Source of the DNA: Calophaca sinica
Taxonomy: Eukaryota > Streptophyta > Magnoliopsida > Fabales > Fabaceae
Assembly (NCBI GenBank): GCA_037113605.1
Contig: CM073735.1
Span: forward strand, 37,476,727-37,540,726
DNA length: 64,000 bases
Direction: 5' to 3'
The position numbers were made by a program, and so were the translations under genes. Positions 11,980 through 25,695 of this stretch are shown here, piece after piece; position 1 is the first letter of the stretch, and each line of letters begins with the position of its first letter. The notes below the pieces were generated by a model. The model worked only from the letters and a program-made list of their open reading frames with translations. It was not told the origin of the DNA and did no database searches.

Positions 11980-11999
11980 GAACAAAGTCTCCTTACAGT

Positions 12000-13956
12000 G
12001 TCTAGCGCCGTTCACATTCTCACTCTGCTCTCTCTCTTTCTCCCATAACTCCCGCTCCTTTCTTCGCTTCTCCGTGCGTGCTACTTCTTCTCGGTTTGTT
12101 CTTCTTATCTTTTTATCTCCCCGCTTTTTCAAATTTTTAGCTCTGCCTGCTATTTCCCTACCAGAAAAAAAAATGGTTTAACTGAGACTCGATCTATGCC
12201 CGGAAATGGGTTTTCGTGTTTTGGGTTTGCCCTTTATGATTTTTCTCTTTTGTGGCCTTCAAAATTTGGTTTTTATGCTCTCTATAAGTTAAATTCGATG
12301 TTCACATGTGGAAGTTAATGCCTTCTCATGCTTCCCAGTTCCCACTTTTAAACTGGAAATGATTTTTTTTTTTGTGTGTGTCAAAGTTCATGCGAAGTTT
12401 GATGTAGTGAGACTTGTAGTATTTGGTCTGTTGAAGCTGGTAACTTGGTTTTTGTTTTGTTTTTTGTATTTTGTAATACTATGGCTACCCTTTTGGCCTG
12501 TATCTTCCTCTCACTAGTGTAGTTTAACCAGCAAGCACAAATCTATTTTCACTGTGTGTTTTAATTTGGATCATATTGAGAAATCTAGTAGGAGTCGTTC
12601 TTTATGTCAGAGGTCGCTTTTTTCCTTAGATGGGGAAAAATGTTGGATGGATGCTTTCTAGCTCTTATATGTTATGGTTGGAATTAAATTTGAATTTCAG
12701 AACTCTTTTGAGTTTTGAATAATAGGAAGGAGTGATTGAGGAATCGGAGAGGCTGGGCCAAGGTTGTAGGTTATGAACTTGAATTGAATATTAGAAAGAT
12801 TTAAGTTGTACATTCATACAAGATAAGTACAAAGGCCTAAAGTGAACTACTCGCTTTAGAAAATTCAAATCTGGTTTGTTTATATATAGTGAATTTTCTG
12901 ATATTTAAACATACTATATAATAGAAAGCATGCCTATGATCTGGAGACGGTAAAAGAAGTTAGTCATAAATGAGCTTTATGACAGTTGGGTAAGGTGTTA
13001 CTGTTGACTTCAATTTAAATGTCCAATTCACCCACCTATATGAAGGAAATGGAAAAACAATCTCATTGACTGTTTTCTAGGCTTCTAGATTCAGGTTCCA
13101 TTATTGGAAGTTTATAAAAATAAGTTTCATCGTTATAGTTTTTCTCGTTTTACATTTAGTTGTTAGCCGTTCATATTAAGTTAAATAAATTTCATATTGA
13201 AAGCCCCATTTTCATTTATGAATTCAAGCATTCTACATTTCTGACTGCATATCTGAAGATCAATGTTTATTACAAAAGTCTATAGTATTCCGTGCACTTA
13301 GAACCTGAAGGGCTGAATTAGATGGTCAATATTATTTGAGGTCTTTCAATCATATTTTTCTCATTGTTGAAGATGTTAAAGTTATAATATAAAATCTGTT
13401 CATGTTTACATGCTATCAAAGTCTCTATGACCAAGTTGTATAGAGTTTGATTCTTGCCGCCGCCACTCTTCTTCTAATAATAAGTTGAATTTTAGCACAA
13501 GGTTGGTGAGCTTGTGCATAATCCACGCTTCAAGCCCATAGGATTCTTGCGTGAAGGGGCGTAAAGATATAATATAAAAACAATTCATGTGTGTGTCTTT
13601 TTTTTTTTTTTTCATAGCTTAAGCTTTTGGGATAGCTGGTTCATAAAAGAAGACACTGTTAAATTTGGTTCCTACGTAGGCAACACATGTGCAAAATGTC
13701 TGGTGGTTTAACACACACAAATACACAAACTGCTATATTGTGTTTATGATTTGATCTTCACCAATTTCTTAATGAATCTTGTGTTTAATGGATTAATTTG
13801 GCTGTGTTGAACCCACAGAATTCTATGGACTACAATTGCCATATTTTAATAGTTTTTGTCATCATTTGAATAATGATTAATCAAGTCCATGAGAATCATT
13901 TTAGAACTTGATTGAGTTGGTCATATGAATTAATTGTCTTTTGCAATAACAGAGCA
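12000..13956 (+). other. Probable 5' leader exon and long leader intron of methionine synthase
   Basis: A CT-rich leader-like stretch (12005-12170) is followed by about 1.8 kb of T-rich non-coding sequence. It ends at an acceptor (ATAACAG) three to five bases before the start codon. The donor cannot be fixed from sequence alone. Long leader introns are common in highly expressed plant genes and often raise expression. Confidence 0.5.
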
Positions 13957-16900
13957 ATGTCATCCCATATTGTTGGTTATCCCCGCATGGGGCCCAAGAG
14001 AGAGCTCAAATTTGCCTTAGAATCTTTTTGGGATGGAAAGAGCAGTGCTGAAGAACTGAAAAAGGTTGCTGCAGACCTTAGGTCAGCCATCTGGAAGCAG
14101 ATGGCTGAAGCTGGAATTCAGCATATTCCAAGCAACAACTTCTCATACTATGATCAAGTGTTAGACACGACAGCCATGCTCGGGGCAGTTCCTGACAGAT
14201 ATAGTTGGAATGGTGGGGAGATTGGCTTTGATATTTACTTCTCTATGGCGAGAGGAAATGCGACTGTGCCAGCTATGGAAATGACCAAGTGGTTTGATAC
14301 CAACTAGTAAGTAATCCCCCCCCTGCCCACAAAACAAAATATCTTTCTCAATTTTTGAGTTATACATACAATTTTATTTTGAAGAAAGATGCAGATTAGC
14401 GTATGAATGGAGATTTTGATGCACAACTATACAGAATATAGCAGTAATTTGAAATAGCTGCAGGAAAATACATATTTGATATACATTCATTGCTTTTTTA
14501 TTTAAACATATAAATACAAGTTGAAGGTTGTAATTTGGTTTATATTTGTCATAGTTGTGACAAAAAATTATAATCTATTATGGTACAGCCATTTCATTGT
14601 TCCTGAATTGGGTCCAGATGTTAAGTTCTCCTATGCATCACACAAGGCGGTGGATGAATACAATGAGGCCAAAGCTGTAAGTTTAAAGACTGTTTTAGCA
14701 TAACTACTTAAATTTGAACTGGAAATTTAAATGACGAACTACTGAATAATCTGGTCTTGGAAGAATCTTCACTTCCTGACCAATGATATACCAAAGAAGA
14801 ATCTAGCATGGGAAGAATGTTTATTACAAGAGAAAAAATTTATTTTGATATATTTATTTCATCCACTGAAATTTATAAAGTGCATCTTTCTACTATGCAG
14901 CTAGGAATTAGTACCATACCTGTACTTGTGGGACCAGTATCCTACTTGTTGCTGTCAAAACCAGCTAAGGGTGTTGAGAAGTCATTTTCCCTTCTTTCCC
15001 TAATTGACAAGATCCTTCCTGTATACAAGTAAGGCCTTAATTTAGTGATATGTTCTTGAATCATGAATTGAAGTTTCTTTAAATTTTAATCATACTTTGT
15101 AATTTGTTGTAGGGAAGTGGTGACTGAACTGAAGGCAGCTGGTGCTACTTGGATCCAGTTTGATGAACCTACCCTTGTCAAGGATCTTGATGCTCACCAG
15201 TTACAAGCATTTACTTATGCCTATGCGGAGCTAGAATCAACTTTATCTGGTTTGAATGTTCTGATTGAGACATACTTTGCTGATGTGCGTGCTGAAGCAT
15301 ACAAAACACTCACCTCTTTGAAGGCTGTAACCGCATATGGGTTTGACCTTGTCCGTGGAACAAAGACCCTTGATTTGATCAAGCAAGGGTTTCCATCTGG
15401 AAAATTTCTATTTGCTGGTGTTGTTGATGGAAGAAATATTTGGGCCAATAATCTTGCATCTTCGCTGAACACCTTGCAGGCGCTTGGGGACATTGTTGGG
15501 AAGGGTAGTTATTATTGACTATTTCTTTGTTGTTGATATATATAATCAGAACACTACAATCTAAGTGTGAATTATCATTTTTTTTTCCTGCAGACAAAGT
15601 TGTGGTTTCCACATCCTGTTCTCTTCTTCACACTGCAGTTGATCTGGTGAATGAGACCAAGCTGGACCAAGAGATTAAGTCTTGGCTTGCATTTGCAGCA
15701 CAAAAAATAGTTGAAGTAAATGCCTTGGCCAAGGCATTGTCTGGACAAAAGGATGAGGTACGTCATACATACCCATCAGGGTGTTTTGGCTCATACTTGA
15801 TATTTTTCAGCTTCTTAATGCCTGTCATTTTGCAGGTTTTCTTTTCTGCTAATGCTGCTGCCTTGGCTTCAAGGAAGTCCTCCCCTAGGGTGACAAATGA
15901 GGCTGTCCAAAAGGCTGTTAGTGCTCATCAGAATTTCAATTCTTTTTATTTCTGTATTTGATAAATTTTAAGCCGGTAGAATTCTTAAATTGTTAGTTTA
16001 TTTTCTCAGGCTGCTGCTCTTAAGGGCTCTGATCACCGAAGGGCCACTAATGTCAGTGCCAGATTGGATGCTCAACAGAAAAAACTGAATCTTCCTATTC
16101 TTCCAACCACTACAATTGGATCTTTCCCTCAGACTGCAGATCTTAGGAGGGTTCGCCGTGAATTCAAGGCCAACAAGTAAGCATGAAGTCTTCATCTCAA
16201 GTTATTTGCCACTTCCAAGTTCCATGGTTATTACATTTTAACACTTAACATGCTATATGTCACTATATGAATAGAATCTCTGAGGAGGATTATATCCACT
16301 TCATTAAGGAGGAAATTAACACTGTGGTGAAGCTCCAGGAAGAACTTGACATTGATGTCTTGGTGCATGGAGAGCCCGAGGTGTGGAGCTGATATTTCTT
16401 ATTAATTCAGTAGTTTAATGAAGGCATCCTTGTGTGAAAATATTATTCAAAACTAGTAAATGTTTACTGGTTGAAAATTTTTGCCAATTCAGAGGAATGA
16501 CATGGTTGAGTACTTTGGAGAACAATTATCTGGATTTGCTTTCACTGCCAATGGGTGGGTGCAATCCTATGGATCCCGCTGTGTCAAACCACCGATTATC
16601 TATGGTGATGTGAGCCGTCCCAAACCCATGACTGTCTTCTGGTCTTCAACAGCTCAAAGTTTGACCAAACGACCTATGAAGGGAATGCTTACTGGCCCTG
16701 TTACTATTCTGAACTGGTCCTTTGTAAGAGATGACCAGCCTAGGTATGCAAAAGAACCCTTATTGCTGCTGTGCAAGTTTAAATGATAATCATTTTGCAG
16801 GATATCAGTTTCATTTAACATTATCTATTTGTTATTAGATTTGAAACTTGCTACCAGATTGCTTTGGCTATCAAGGATGAGGTTGAGGATCTTGAGAAAG

Positions 16901-17506
16901 CCGGTATTACTGTCATCCAGATTGATGAGGCAGCTCTAAGAGAAGGTTTGCCTCTAAGGAAGTCTGAGGAGGCTTTCTATCTAAACTGGGCTGTTCACTC
17001 ATTTAGGATTACAAACTGTGGTGTGGAAGACACTACCCAGGTTCAGCTTCACTTCTCTGGATCTAATCTTTACTAATGATTAGCCAGTCTTATTTACCGA
17101 GCTTATATTGATTTTACTATATCCTGCTGTTTGTCAGATTCACACTCACATGTGCTACTCGAACTTCAACGACATCATTCACTCAATCATAGATATGGAT
17201 GCTGATGTGATAACCATTGAGAACTCCAGATCAGATGAGAAGTTACTCTCGGTCTTCCGCGAGGGAGTTAAATATGGTGCTGGCATTGGTCCTGGCGTAT
17301 ATGATATTCACTCGCCAAGGATTCCACCCACAGAAGAAATTGCTGACAGAATCAACAAGATGCTTGCAGTCCTTGAAAGCAACATTCTCTGGGTCAACCC
17401 AGATTGTGGCCTCAAGACGCGTAAATATAATGAGGTTAAGCCTGCTCTCACCAACATGGTTGCTGCTGCCAAGCTCATTCGCAACCAGCTAGCTAGTGCC
17501 AAGTGA
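13957..17506 (+). CDS. METE: 5-methyltetrahydropteroyltriglutamate-homocysteine methyltransferase (cobalamin-independent methionine synthase)
   Basis: Coding exons: 13957-14306, 14589-14676, 14901-15028, 15113-15504, 15594-15757, 15836-15916, 16010-16176, 16275-16380, 16493-16743, 16839-17040 and 17138-17506. They sum to 2298 nt, 765 residues plus stop, the usual plant length, with GT-AG borders and consistent phase. The enzyme transfers a methyl group from polyglutamylated 5-methyl-THF to homocysteine, making methionine for protein and the SAM cycle. The N-terminus (MSSHIVGYPRMGPKRELKFA) binds folate in the family. The second barrel starts near LPTTTIGSFPQT. Zinc/homocysteine ligands fall at His647, Cys649, Glu671 and Cys733 (HTHMC, TIENS, NPDCG), the positions expected for plant enzymes. 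No plastid transit peptide is visible, suggesting a cytosolic form. No lesion is seen. Confidence 0.97.
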
Positions 17507-19095
17507 GTTGATAATGAGCCAACAGAGTCATCTGTGTGAGAGAATGTGATCCGGTTGGAAAACTGAACGCTTTATATTTCGTATAATGTCTTGATATAAG
17601 ATTTTGTCCTTTGTTCTCGCACATGATGATGTTTTGTGCTCTTTCCATTGTAGGTATGAGTTTTACAGTATATGAAAATGCATATGAATAAGCTGTTATA
17701 TTGTCTATTTTGTTTATTAGTTTATCTAGTATGTTTGTTGGAGAACTGGGGGATTGGAGTAATGCTATTCTGATGCTCAAAATCTCAGAAAGATGAAACC
17801 TTGCAGGCTAATAATCACAGGAGCTGTCTTTTTTGTGTGGGTTTTGGTGGTGCAGTTGCTTCTAAGCAGTGGAGTATTAATATGGCCCTTAAAATGTTAG
17901 CCTAAAATCAAATCTGCCACAATTTTTCGCAATAATTGCTAGGAATGGAGCTACAACAGGCTTACAATGAGAGTTTTATAAAAGCATGTTATTTTTTCAA
18001 ATTGTTCTGAATGGAAAATGCACTATAGCTGCAAGTATGCTAACCGCGTGTTTGGAAACACAGTGAGAATCCCTTGAACGTGCGGCAACTATGAAGCTAC
18101 ACGTCTTAGCTTCTGCGGTGAGATTTTAACGCGGTTCCAAACGAAGGCTAAACCTATAGGAAAACACCCTTGTCTTTGTTTAGAATTTTTTTCTCTCAAA
18201 TTGGTTAGAAACAATCTTTAAGGTTTTCTAGCTCGACTGAGAACAGAAAATTGAGACTTTAGATTTTTGAGAGGTATTCATCTCCCCTACGAATTAAATT
18301 GGGGGCCTCATGACATTTGCATACATGTTAAGCATACATGGTATGCATTTCAAAGCTCAGTTTTGTGAGAGAAACATTTATTGCTTTTGCTTGTTTAAAC
18401 GTACGTTAGGTTGGTGGGATGTGGAAAAGCAAACAGCACAATTGATTTGGCTGAAGAAGATAATAGGAAAGCAAGCACACAAGCTCAGCAAGAATTTTAC
18501 TTTCTGTATAACAAGCAGTATTTTGCTCCTTTCGTTTAATACTGTGCTCGTCTTAGATTTCATTCATTTTCTGATAACCGATTGATGATTAATATTTTTT
18601 CAAAAACTTTTTATGATAAAAAAACAATTATTTTTACAAAAATAAGCTAAGGTAAATACACGTAACACATCTATCTATTAATTATTATAATAATTATTAC
18701 AATATTTAAGCCGTGAGTTCTAAAATTATCATCTCAACATTTTAAAACTTTATATTTTAGCCATGTAATCAAATTTTTAACATTTTAATTCTTTTTGACT
18801 TGTTTTTAATAACTCTCAAATTTATAATCTGTCTTACATTCGTTGACCTTTTTGTTTTTCTTGATAAATGAAAATTTGGGTGAGGGGATGATATCTCAGT
18901 CTAAGACAGAAAAATCTCTGGATTCTTTAAGCACTTACAAAGTGAATTACATATACTTTACCCCAAAGAGATCAGTAGGGAGTTGATCTTTTAATTCTCC
19001 TCTACGTCACAACATAATTGTATATTCACAATGTTATTAAAAAATTAGTGTGGATCATTACATCGGTTTATGGCGAGTAATTAATTTGTCTAGTT
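17507..19095. other. 3' flank and spacer after methionine synthase
   Basis: Contains the 3' UTR just after 17506 and the small palindrome listed at 18043. No further gene was recognised. Confidence 0.4.
18043..18142. mobile_element. Very short MITE-like palindrome
   Basis: ACCGCGTGTTTGGAAAC at the left pairs partly with the complement of GCGGTTCCAAAC at the right. GTGAGAAT and GTGAGATTTT recur at both ends, and CTACACGTC lies inside. Size is about 100 bp, non-coding. Confidence 0.45.
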
Positions 19096-19099
19096 TTAA

Positions 19100-19640
19100 T
19101 GTTTATCTTGTTTCAAACTGAGCAGAAGGTCAAATTAATGCCGACTACGAGGCCCACATCGGAAGCGTATCACATAAGCTACCTCAGAAGAAACACAATG
19201 GTGATATTGCACGAATCGCTGCATCACGAGGATCACGACGTCACACGGATCACAATCGTAGCCACTCATTTAATCCACAGATGGGTGCAAACCACGTCAT
19301 GATTGATGCGAGATCGGTAACAAACCAACTAACTTTCCCGCCAAGTCTCTTCATTCGTCTCCTATTTAAGGCTGCATCTTTGAGCAGCCAAGGTACAACT
19401 TAACTTCCTGCTACTCTTCCTTTGCTCACCTGATGACTTAGGTATTGGAGTTCTTGCAGGTACACTCCAACCATCATAGTGTCGCACTGACGTTTACTCT
19501 GGCCACCTTACCCATCATTTCCGATGAGAGGCGAGGTTACATCCGCTTCATATTTATCTCACCAATTATGGAGTAGCCGTTGTCATCTTTTTCCATATAT
19601 ATGAATGTGTCATGATCTAATATCAAACATGAATGAAACC
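19100..19640 (+). mobile_element. Possible solo or truncated LTR fragment
   Basis: CCTATTTAAGGCTGC (TATA-like) is followed about 75 bases later by GGTATTGGAGTTCTTGCAGG and TACACTCCAACC. This arrangement resembles the R-U5 part of plant Gypsy LTRs. Neither terminus nor a target duplication could be fixed. Confidence 0.3.
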
Positions 19641-20221
19641 CCGATACCTACTCTTTTATTGTATTCCATTAAATGTTTTCAATTTAATTGGTTCTCCTTT
19701 TTCATTTTAGAGAGTATAATGTTTGGCCAGTCTATTATTCAAGAAGGTAAATAATCAATAGGAAAAGTATAATAAAGAAGTTGATTTCATAAAATTATGA
19801 ATATATTCTTTATAAATAAAGTATATTGTTATCATTTAAATGCGAGTTTAGATATAAACATAACAACAATATTGATAATAATTTTGCAAAAGCCAGTTAT
19901 AGTGCCATGGGTTATAGTATTGTAAGACTTAATATTAGGTTTATTATTTCTTTTAAACGTCATACTAGGGGAGGATGGGGGAATCAAAATTTCCATTATA
20001 ATGTAATTTTATCCTTTGTTTCGTAATAGATTCGTTGGTGTGAATACCCAAATTTGAATCATAATTATTTTTATTTTTATTTTCATTCCACCTAATTTTT
20101 AGTTTTATTTTTATTTTTCTGCTTGATTTCTAAGTAAAAAAAATATTTAAATTACAAATCCAGATTTTGTCTCTTCTTTTAATATCTAAGTGATTTTTGT
20201 TTGGGGTGTTTTATTTATTCA
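19641..20221. other. AT-rich spacer
   Basis: No gene recognised. It ends at the proposed Helitron insertion point. Confidence 0.4.
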
Positions 20222-23200
20222 CTAGTGTGTTTGACCCGTGCCATGCATAGGTATGGATATATTATTGAAAATGGTTATAGAATAAATTATAATTTAGTTG
20301 TATGTTTTTTGATAATCTAAATATTTTAGTTGTATGTTAATAGCAGCGCAATGCATGTAGTGTATTACTTATATATTGAATAATAAGTAAATAATGGGTA
20401 GTGTTTTGTATAATAGCAGCACAATGCATCTATTCGTGGTTACGGTTTTTCATCACATACTCTGCTGTGTAACAACGATGACACTAATGAGCATACCACA
20501 ACGAAATCATGCAATTCACATGTCATATATTTGGCCCAAGCAACGTGCAATATATATATATATATATTATGGTATTCATTTAGAGTAATTTATGTATTAC
20601 TTTTAGTTCTTGTGAAATATTCAATCTGCTAATAATATATTTTTACTCTAAAATTTAAATGCTAATAGATTTTTATTTAAATATTAATATGTTTACATGT
20701 AAATTTTTTATTTATGTGTGACGTGTTTTTACTCGTATGTTAGGGTCATGACATATATTAATATGTTTTCATGTAAAATTTTTAAAATTCTTGCATGTAA
20801 AAATCTCATCGAGTAATTGAAATGATGACCCGTGCTACACATGGTGTATAGTGAAAAAACTATAAAATTTGTTATTTCAATTACAATTTTATATTAATGT
20901 GTTATTTTTTTTAAATATTCATCTATTAAAAATTATTAATAGTACGATGACTCGTATTACGCAAGATATATATTTAAAAGTATAAAATTTTTATTAAAAA
21001 ATTATATTCATATGTAATTTCTATTAAAGTGTTCCTCTAGAGTAATTTAAATATTAATGTTGTTTCATGTAAAATGTTCAATACCCTTATGATATATTTT
21101 AATTCTATAACTCACATACCGATAGATTTTCATGTAGTATTAACATAATTTATGTAAAATAGTAATATCTATATGGTATATTTTTACTCTTAGTATATCA
21201 TATTTTTATTTATAATTGCTTTTTTTGACTTAGATATCAATGTGTTTTTATGTTAACTTTTAATTCATAGGTGATTCAAGTATTTATCTCTAGATCTCAA
21301 TACGTGTTTAAGTAAAATTTTCATCTCTATATTTACCTCTTGCCATTTATATTTTAGTAAGTTTTCCTATGTAGTTTTTATCGCTATGAGATTAAAAAAT
21401 TCTCCTATATAGATATTAAATGATAACTGAAATTTACTCAATTGATTAAAAAACCAAACTATATTTTCTTACGGACAAAGCCAAACTATATTTGGAAATA
21501 AGTCTAAAAAACCAAACTCTACAGTAAGATGGTTATATATTTTAAAAAATGATAAATTTATATTAAACAAAGTGTATATTAATATATGTTTTGTATTAAA
21601 ATTCTCATTAATTTAAATATTAATGTTCAATTGCTACATGTGGAACCTTTACTACAGGTTCGTTTTCCTTGACTATTGAGTATGTACCATGTGTGTTCCA
21701 TGACATGTGTGTTCCATGACAGGGCAGAGTGTATCTATAGTGCTAAAAGACTTGCGGTTTGAGATTAGGTGCTTTTCATTTGGTACTTATTTCTTTTTAC
21801 CTATTTTGGGTACCTTTCCTTCCCTTGGACGCTGCAAACTGCTTGTTTGTAATTTTTAAATGTTTGTTCATTGATCCGAATGCAAAATAATCAGGTTCTT
21901 TTGGGAATATGTTGTGCCATATTTATATTTAAGAGTAGAAAAATTAATGGAATTAATGTTTGCTCTTGATATGTTTTGCATGGATAATTAGAGTCATATT
22001 TATATTTGAGAGTAAAATAAATTATCAGCAACATCCCAAAGGTAGTGGAAATCAACTGGTAAGTGCTATACTGTATGGCTGATTTTTTAATTCATCAAGG
22101 CATTCAAAACTTAAAAACAACCCTTAAAACATAGAGCATCCTCTTCACTCAGCCATTTCCACTTCATAAGTGGTATTAAAAAAATTCAGAAAATGAACTT
22201 GTACAACTGAACAATTTTGCAACTAGGTATTTTACACAACAAAATCGGGAATAAAGTAGCTATAACATATGTGTTGTCAGGACCTTTTGAATTGTTGCAA
22301 CTGCTGTTTTGTTTGGGTCATAGAAAATTCTAGTATCATCTGGTCTAATGTATCATCTTTTCATTCTTTCATTTTTGTTGGTCCTTCTTTGTTGAGATCC
22401 CGTAGAATATAGACCCAATAAAGGAAACCAAAACTTAAGTTTCCTTGAGGATTTGCCAATCTATTTTGTGATAATACTATTTGTGGCTATGTTCTCGATT
22501 TTGTTTACAACAAAGCACAATATAATCGCCATATATTAGCATGAAAAAACAACAATATGTGACAGTGTCAAGCTACCACAACATGATAGTTGCTTCTGTT
22601 TTTGTCAAGATTTAATCCTTAGAAAAAAGTAGAAAACTGTGTTGTCTAATTCGGAACACACAAAATTTGTGTTGTTAAATTCAGTTAGACATGACAACAT
22701 CCACATTGTCATCCCAAATGGCGACATCCACATTGTCATCCCAAATCATAAGTCCATACAAAAAGTGATAAATAAATATTCAGAATAGTGCTTAGTGCTT
22801 TTTAAGTAAAATTGGAAATAGTAATGGAGCTAGACTTGTAAGAATGCTTTACTTGTTGGCATTTCCATTGTTAATAACGCTAAATGTTATTTTGCCAGCA
22901 AAGAAACTACATCAGAATATCGAAGTAAACCATAAGCCATGGCCAATAATACTATCTGCTAGAGCTGGAAATAAACTTAGAGGTACATATGCAATAAATG
23001 TGCAAAAAACTAAATTATAATGAGAAATAAGTTGCACTACTCAGTCCACCTCCTCCTCATGACTCAATTAGAAGTATCTAAACATGAACAGAGATGCGGC
23101 GAGCTATTTTCAAGTTCCACAATAAAAAAAGATCATCCGAGCACTCATTCAGTCATTCCACTATATGAAAACATATAATCAAATAGTAGAGTCCGTGTCG

Positions 23201-23779
23201 TTATTTATTAACATTGAAATTACGACATGAAGCTTTTATGAAAGTGGAAGGATTGCTGCAAATATTTGTCCCTGCAAATAAAATGGATAAAACACCTATT
23301 AAGTACTAACCATAAAAAAAACCCGTGGAGTCTGTTTTAACTTTTTTCCATCACTAACATCTATATATAGGTGGTGTAGTTGTATGTATTGGTGTAGAAC
23401 CTCATGATTTTGTTGAGTTAGATCACTCGCAATGGAATAGAATTTCATATTCATCTCAACTTATTTTTATGATATATGTTTTCTCTGTACCATATTGTCT
23501 TAACATGAATATGTGATTAAAAATTTACAACTCTAGCTGAAAAAACCATGATTTCACAAACCATATGTCCCTAAAACCAAGGAAGTGCCATAGAAAATTC
23601 AGTTTCTATTTATGCCAAGTATGATAGCAAAATTGACCTTACCAAGGAATCACGACACCAACGAAGGGTTGTCCCCTAAAGAGGAATAACTTTGATTAAC
23701 GTCATTGCCGATTTCTTCACTATCTTCTAGTTAAAATTTAGCAACTCTTTCTGATGTGGGAGACCCTCTCAAATTGGCT

Positions 23780-24003
23780 CTTTTGCTTCCAAAGACAAGT
23801 ATATTTGTAATGGGAATGAATGCATAGTGACTCCTCCTCATTTGACATGCCATATTCTCAACCCTTCTATTAAAAGGGCTTCAATCTCATTAATAGTCAT
23901 AGGAGATGTAGCTTCTATAGACAGAGTCCAAGCCATTGGTTTTACTGGTTAAATAACTACATGGAAATTCTTCAAACAAATCATGCTACCATCATCCCTA
24001 CCT
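23780..24003 (-). pseudogene. Fragment resembling a PMI1-type (plastid movement impaired) gene
   Basis: After an acceptor-like TTTCAG at about 24004, minus-strand frames give PVKPMAWTLSIEATSPMTIN then EIEALLIEGLRI, followed in another frame by MSNEEES-like residues. The block I-E-A-L-x-I-E-G-L-R-I is a memorable motif of plant PMI1/PMIR proteins (NT-C2 family). There are stops both before and after it, so it is broken. It lies inside the proposed Helitron in the element's own orientation, which suits transcript-sense exon capture. The assignment rests on one short motif from memory. Confidence 0.35.
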
Positions 24004-24360
24004 GAAACCGAATATAAAAGGGAATATATGATCTTTGTCACTGCTCCAATCTCTTGATAGTGTTTTCTAGCTGATACAATTCAAAAGTGTATTATATGAC
24101 TTTTACCACTGCTTAATCTCTTTCACTGTTTATTGTTTTATTTTCTTTTCATGCTGCTGAAATAGTCTAAGCCTTCTGCCACCATACGAAAAATAGGATT
24201 ATAAGGGAGTATAATATACCTAAATTGTTTTTCTATACCTATATTTTAAGGTATTATTTTAAAGTTATGACTCGGGACAATGGAAAAATATACTATGATG
24301 CCAAATATTAAGCCAAAACTATCAAGGAAAATGTATAGCAAAAAAATAATTTTAACAATA

Positions 24361-24962
24361 GATACCTCCATTGGGTTCTACGGGTTTTCCAGTCAACTAT
24401 TCTTCCAAACATGGGCACATCATCCTTGATAGATTCAAAAGGTGTTGTTGTATCAATGACATACTTGAAAGGTTTAACAGAACCATTATTTGGTGAAGTT
24501 TCATCACCAACCTGATTGAGAGCATTACCAAGTATTAGTATTCCACTTCTTCTAAGTAAGAATGATTATCTAGTAAGTGCTTCTTCAATATTTCTCACAG
24601 GATCTGCTCCAAAACAGCAATTGGAAGTGCCACCAAAATGTCTGAAATTCAAGTGATTGGAAAACACAAAATAATGAAATAATTATCAGCATCACAACAA
24701 CAACAACAAAATAATGGAATAATTATTAGCGTCACACACACAGACATAGCCCGTTCCTTTTGCATCTCATCCATTCATGCACTTTGCAATTTGTATCTTT
24801 GTCCTTTGCATCCCTTCCCCTTTGAATCTCAGTCCTCATTCCACCAACCATATCATCTTGTATATCGTGCTTGTATGTGAAACTGGAGAAGCAACTGAAT
24901 GAATTGTAGCGAGATAGAAGCCTGATGGATTGCTGGAGAGAGACAGTGATGGTTTTGCACAA
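24361..24962 (-). pseudogene. Unrecognised gene fragment inside the Helitron
   Basis: From an ATG at 24962 the frame begins with a basic, serine-rich stretch (MCKTITVSLQQSIRLLSRYN) that could be an organelle-targeting peptide. Further along the strand, at about 24660-24366, a frame with one stop gives RHFGGTSNCCFGADPVRNIE and then SVKPFKYVIDTTTPFESIKD, ending FGRIVDWKTRRTQWR at a donor-like AG|GTATCT. Composition looks coding, but I do not recognise the family. It could be two exons of one captured host gene. Confidence 0.35.
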
Positions 24963-25695
24963 CCAATTCTAGTTTCTGTATCCATTCCTTGACAATTCCT
25001 TTTGATGGATTGCTAATGAGAGGTAGTGAGACCTTGGGTTTAAATGCTTTGCTGATTGATTGTCTAAATGATTTATATTAAAAGATGATTGAAAACATCA
25101 GCATTTGCGTGAACCTATTATTTGAATCACAAATACTAAGTAATATATGATGGAAACGATTATGCGTAATTTCAGGTGTTATTAAGAGAAAGATGCTTAT
25201 TTTTAGTATAAAAAAAGAGAAAGATGCTTATTTTCTATTTTTTTCCGGATAAACACACACAATTAGTAAGATTAATTCTCTTGCCCAATATTTAATATTT
25301 GACTTGAATATTTTAATTGCACGACCTTTACATTTGAATGTGATAAATGCAGCAACAATAACGACATTGATATCCGTAAATGCTGATTTTATTGTTGATT
25401 TTTTTTTATTTTTTATTTTGATTGGTATCGTACTATCAGTTTCAGAAATAATTCAAATTCTACACATTTAGTTTCCATTCTATTCCTCACAAGCGTTTAT
25501 TATTTGATTGAAAAAACTTATTTGCATTCAGTGGCTGGTTTGTTTTAGCTGATTTGGCATGCCACATGTTATATTTTTGGGAGGGAACCATATTAAGCAC
25601 AACATTTGGTGTTGACGTGTTTTCTTAATTGTTATTTTAGCATGGCATTTGTTACTTTCCATTTTTAAAACATTTTCCATTGTATATTATATAGA

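Larger units (their letters stand above)
20222..25695 (-). mobile_element. Helitron (non-autonomous), 5.5 kb
   Basis: On the minus strand the 5' end is A|TCTATATAATATACAATGG at 25695. The 3' end is CTAG|T at 20225-20222, preceded by a decayed hairpin (ACCTATGC...GCACGGGT) about 12 bases inside. TC start, CTRR end, subterminal hairpin and insertion between A and T are the Helitron hallmarks. The 5' 50 bp are shared with a second end at 28184. Several ACCCGTGC-like boxes recur at 20.8-20.95 kb, so older related ends may be nested inside. No Rep/helicase gene is seen. Gene-like fragments at 23.8-24.96 kb may be captured exons. Confidence 0.6.

Noticed and set aside
11848..12132. Basic minus-strand frame (RRTNREEVARTEKRRK...)
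   Set aside because: It is the complement of the CT-rich leader of methionine synthase and the (TA)n repeat.
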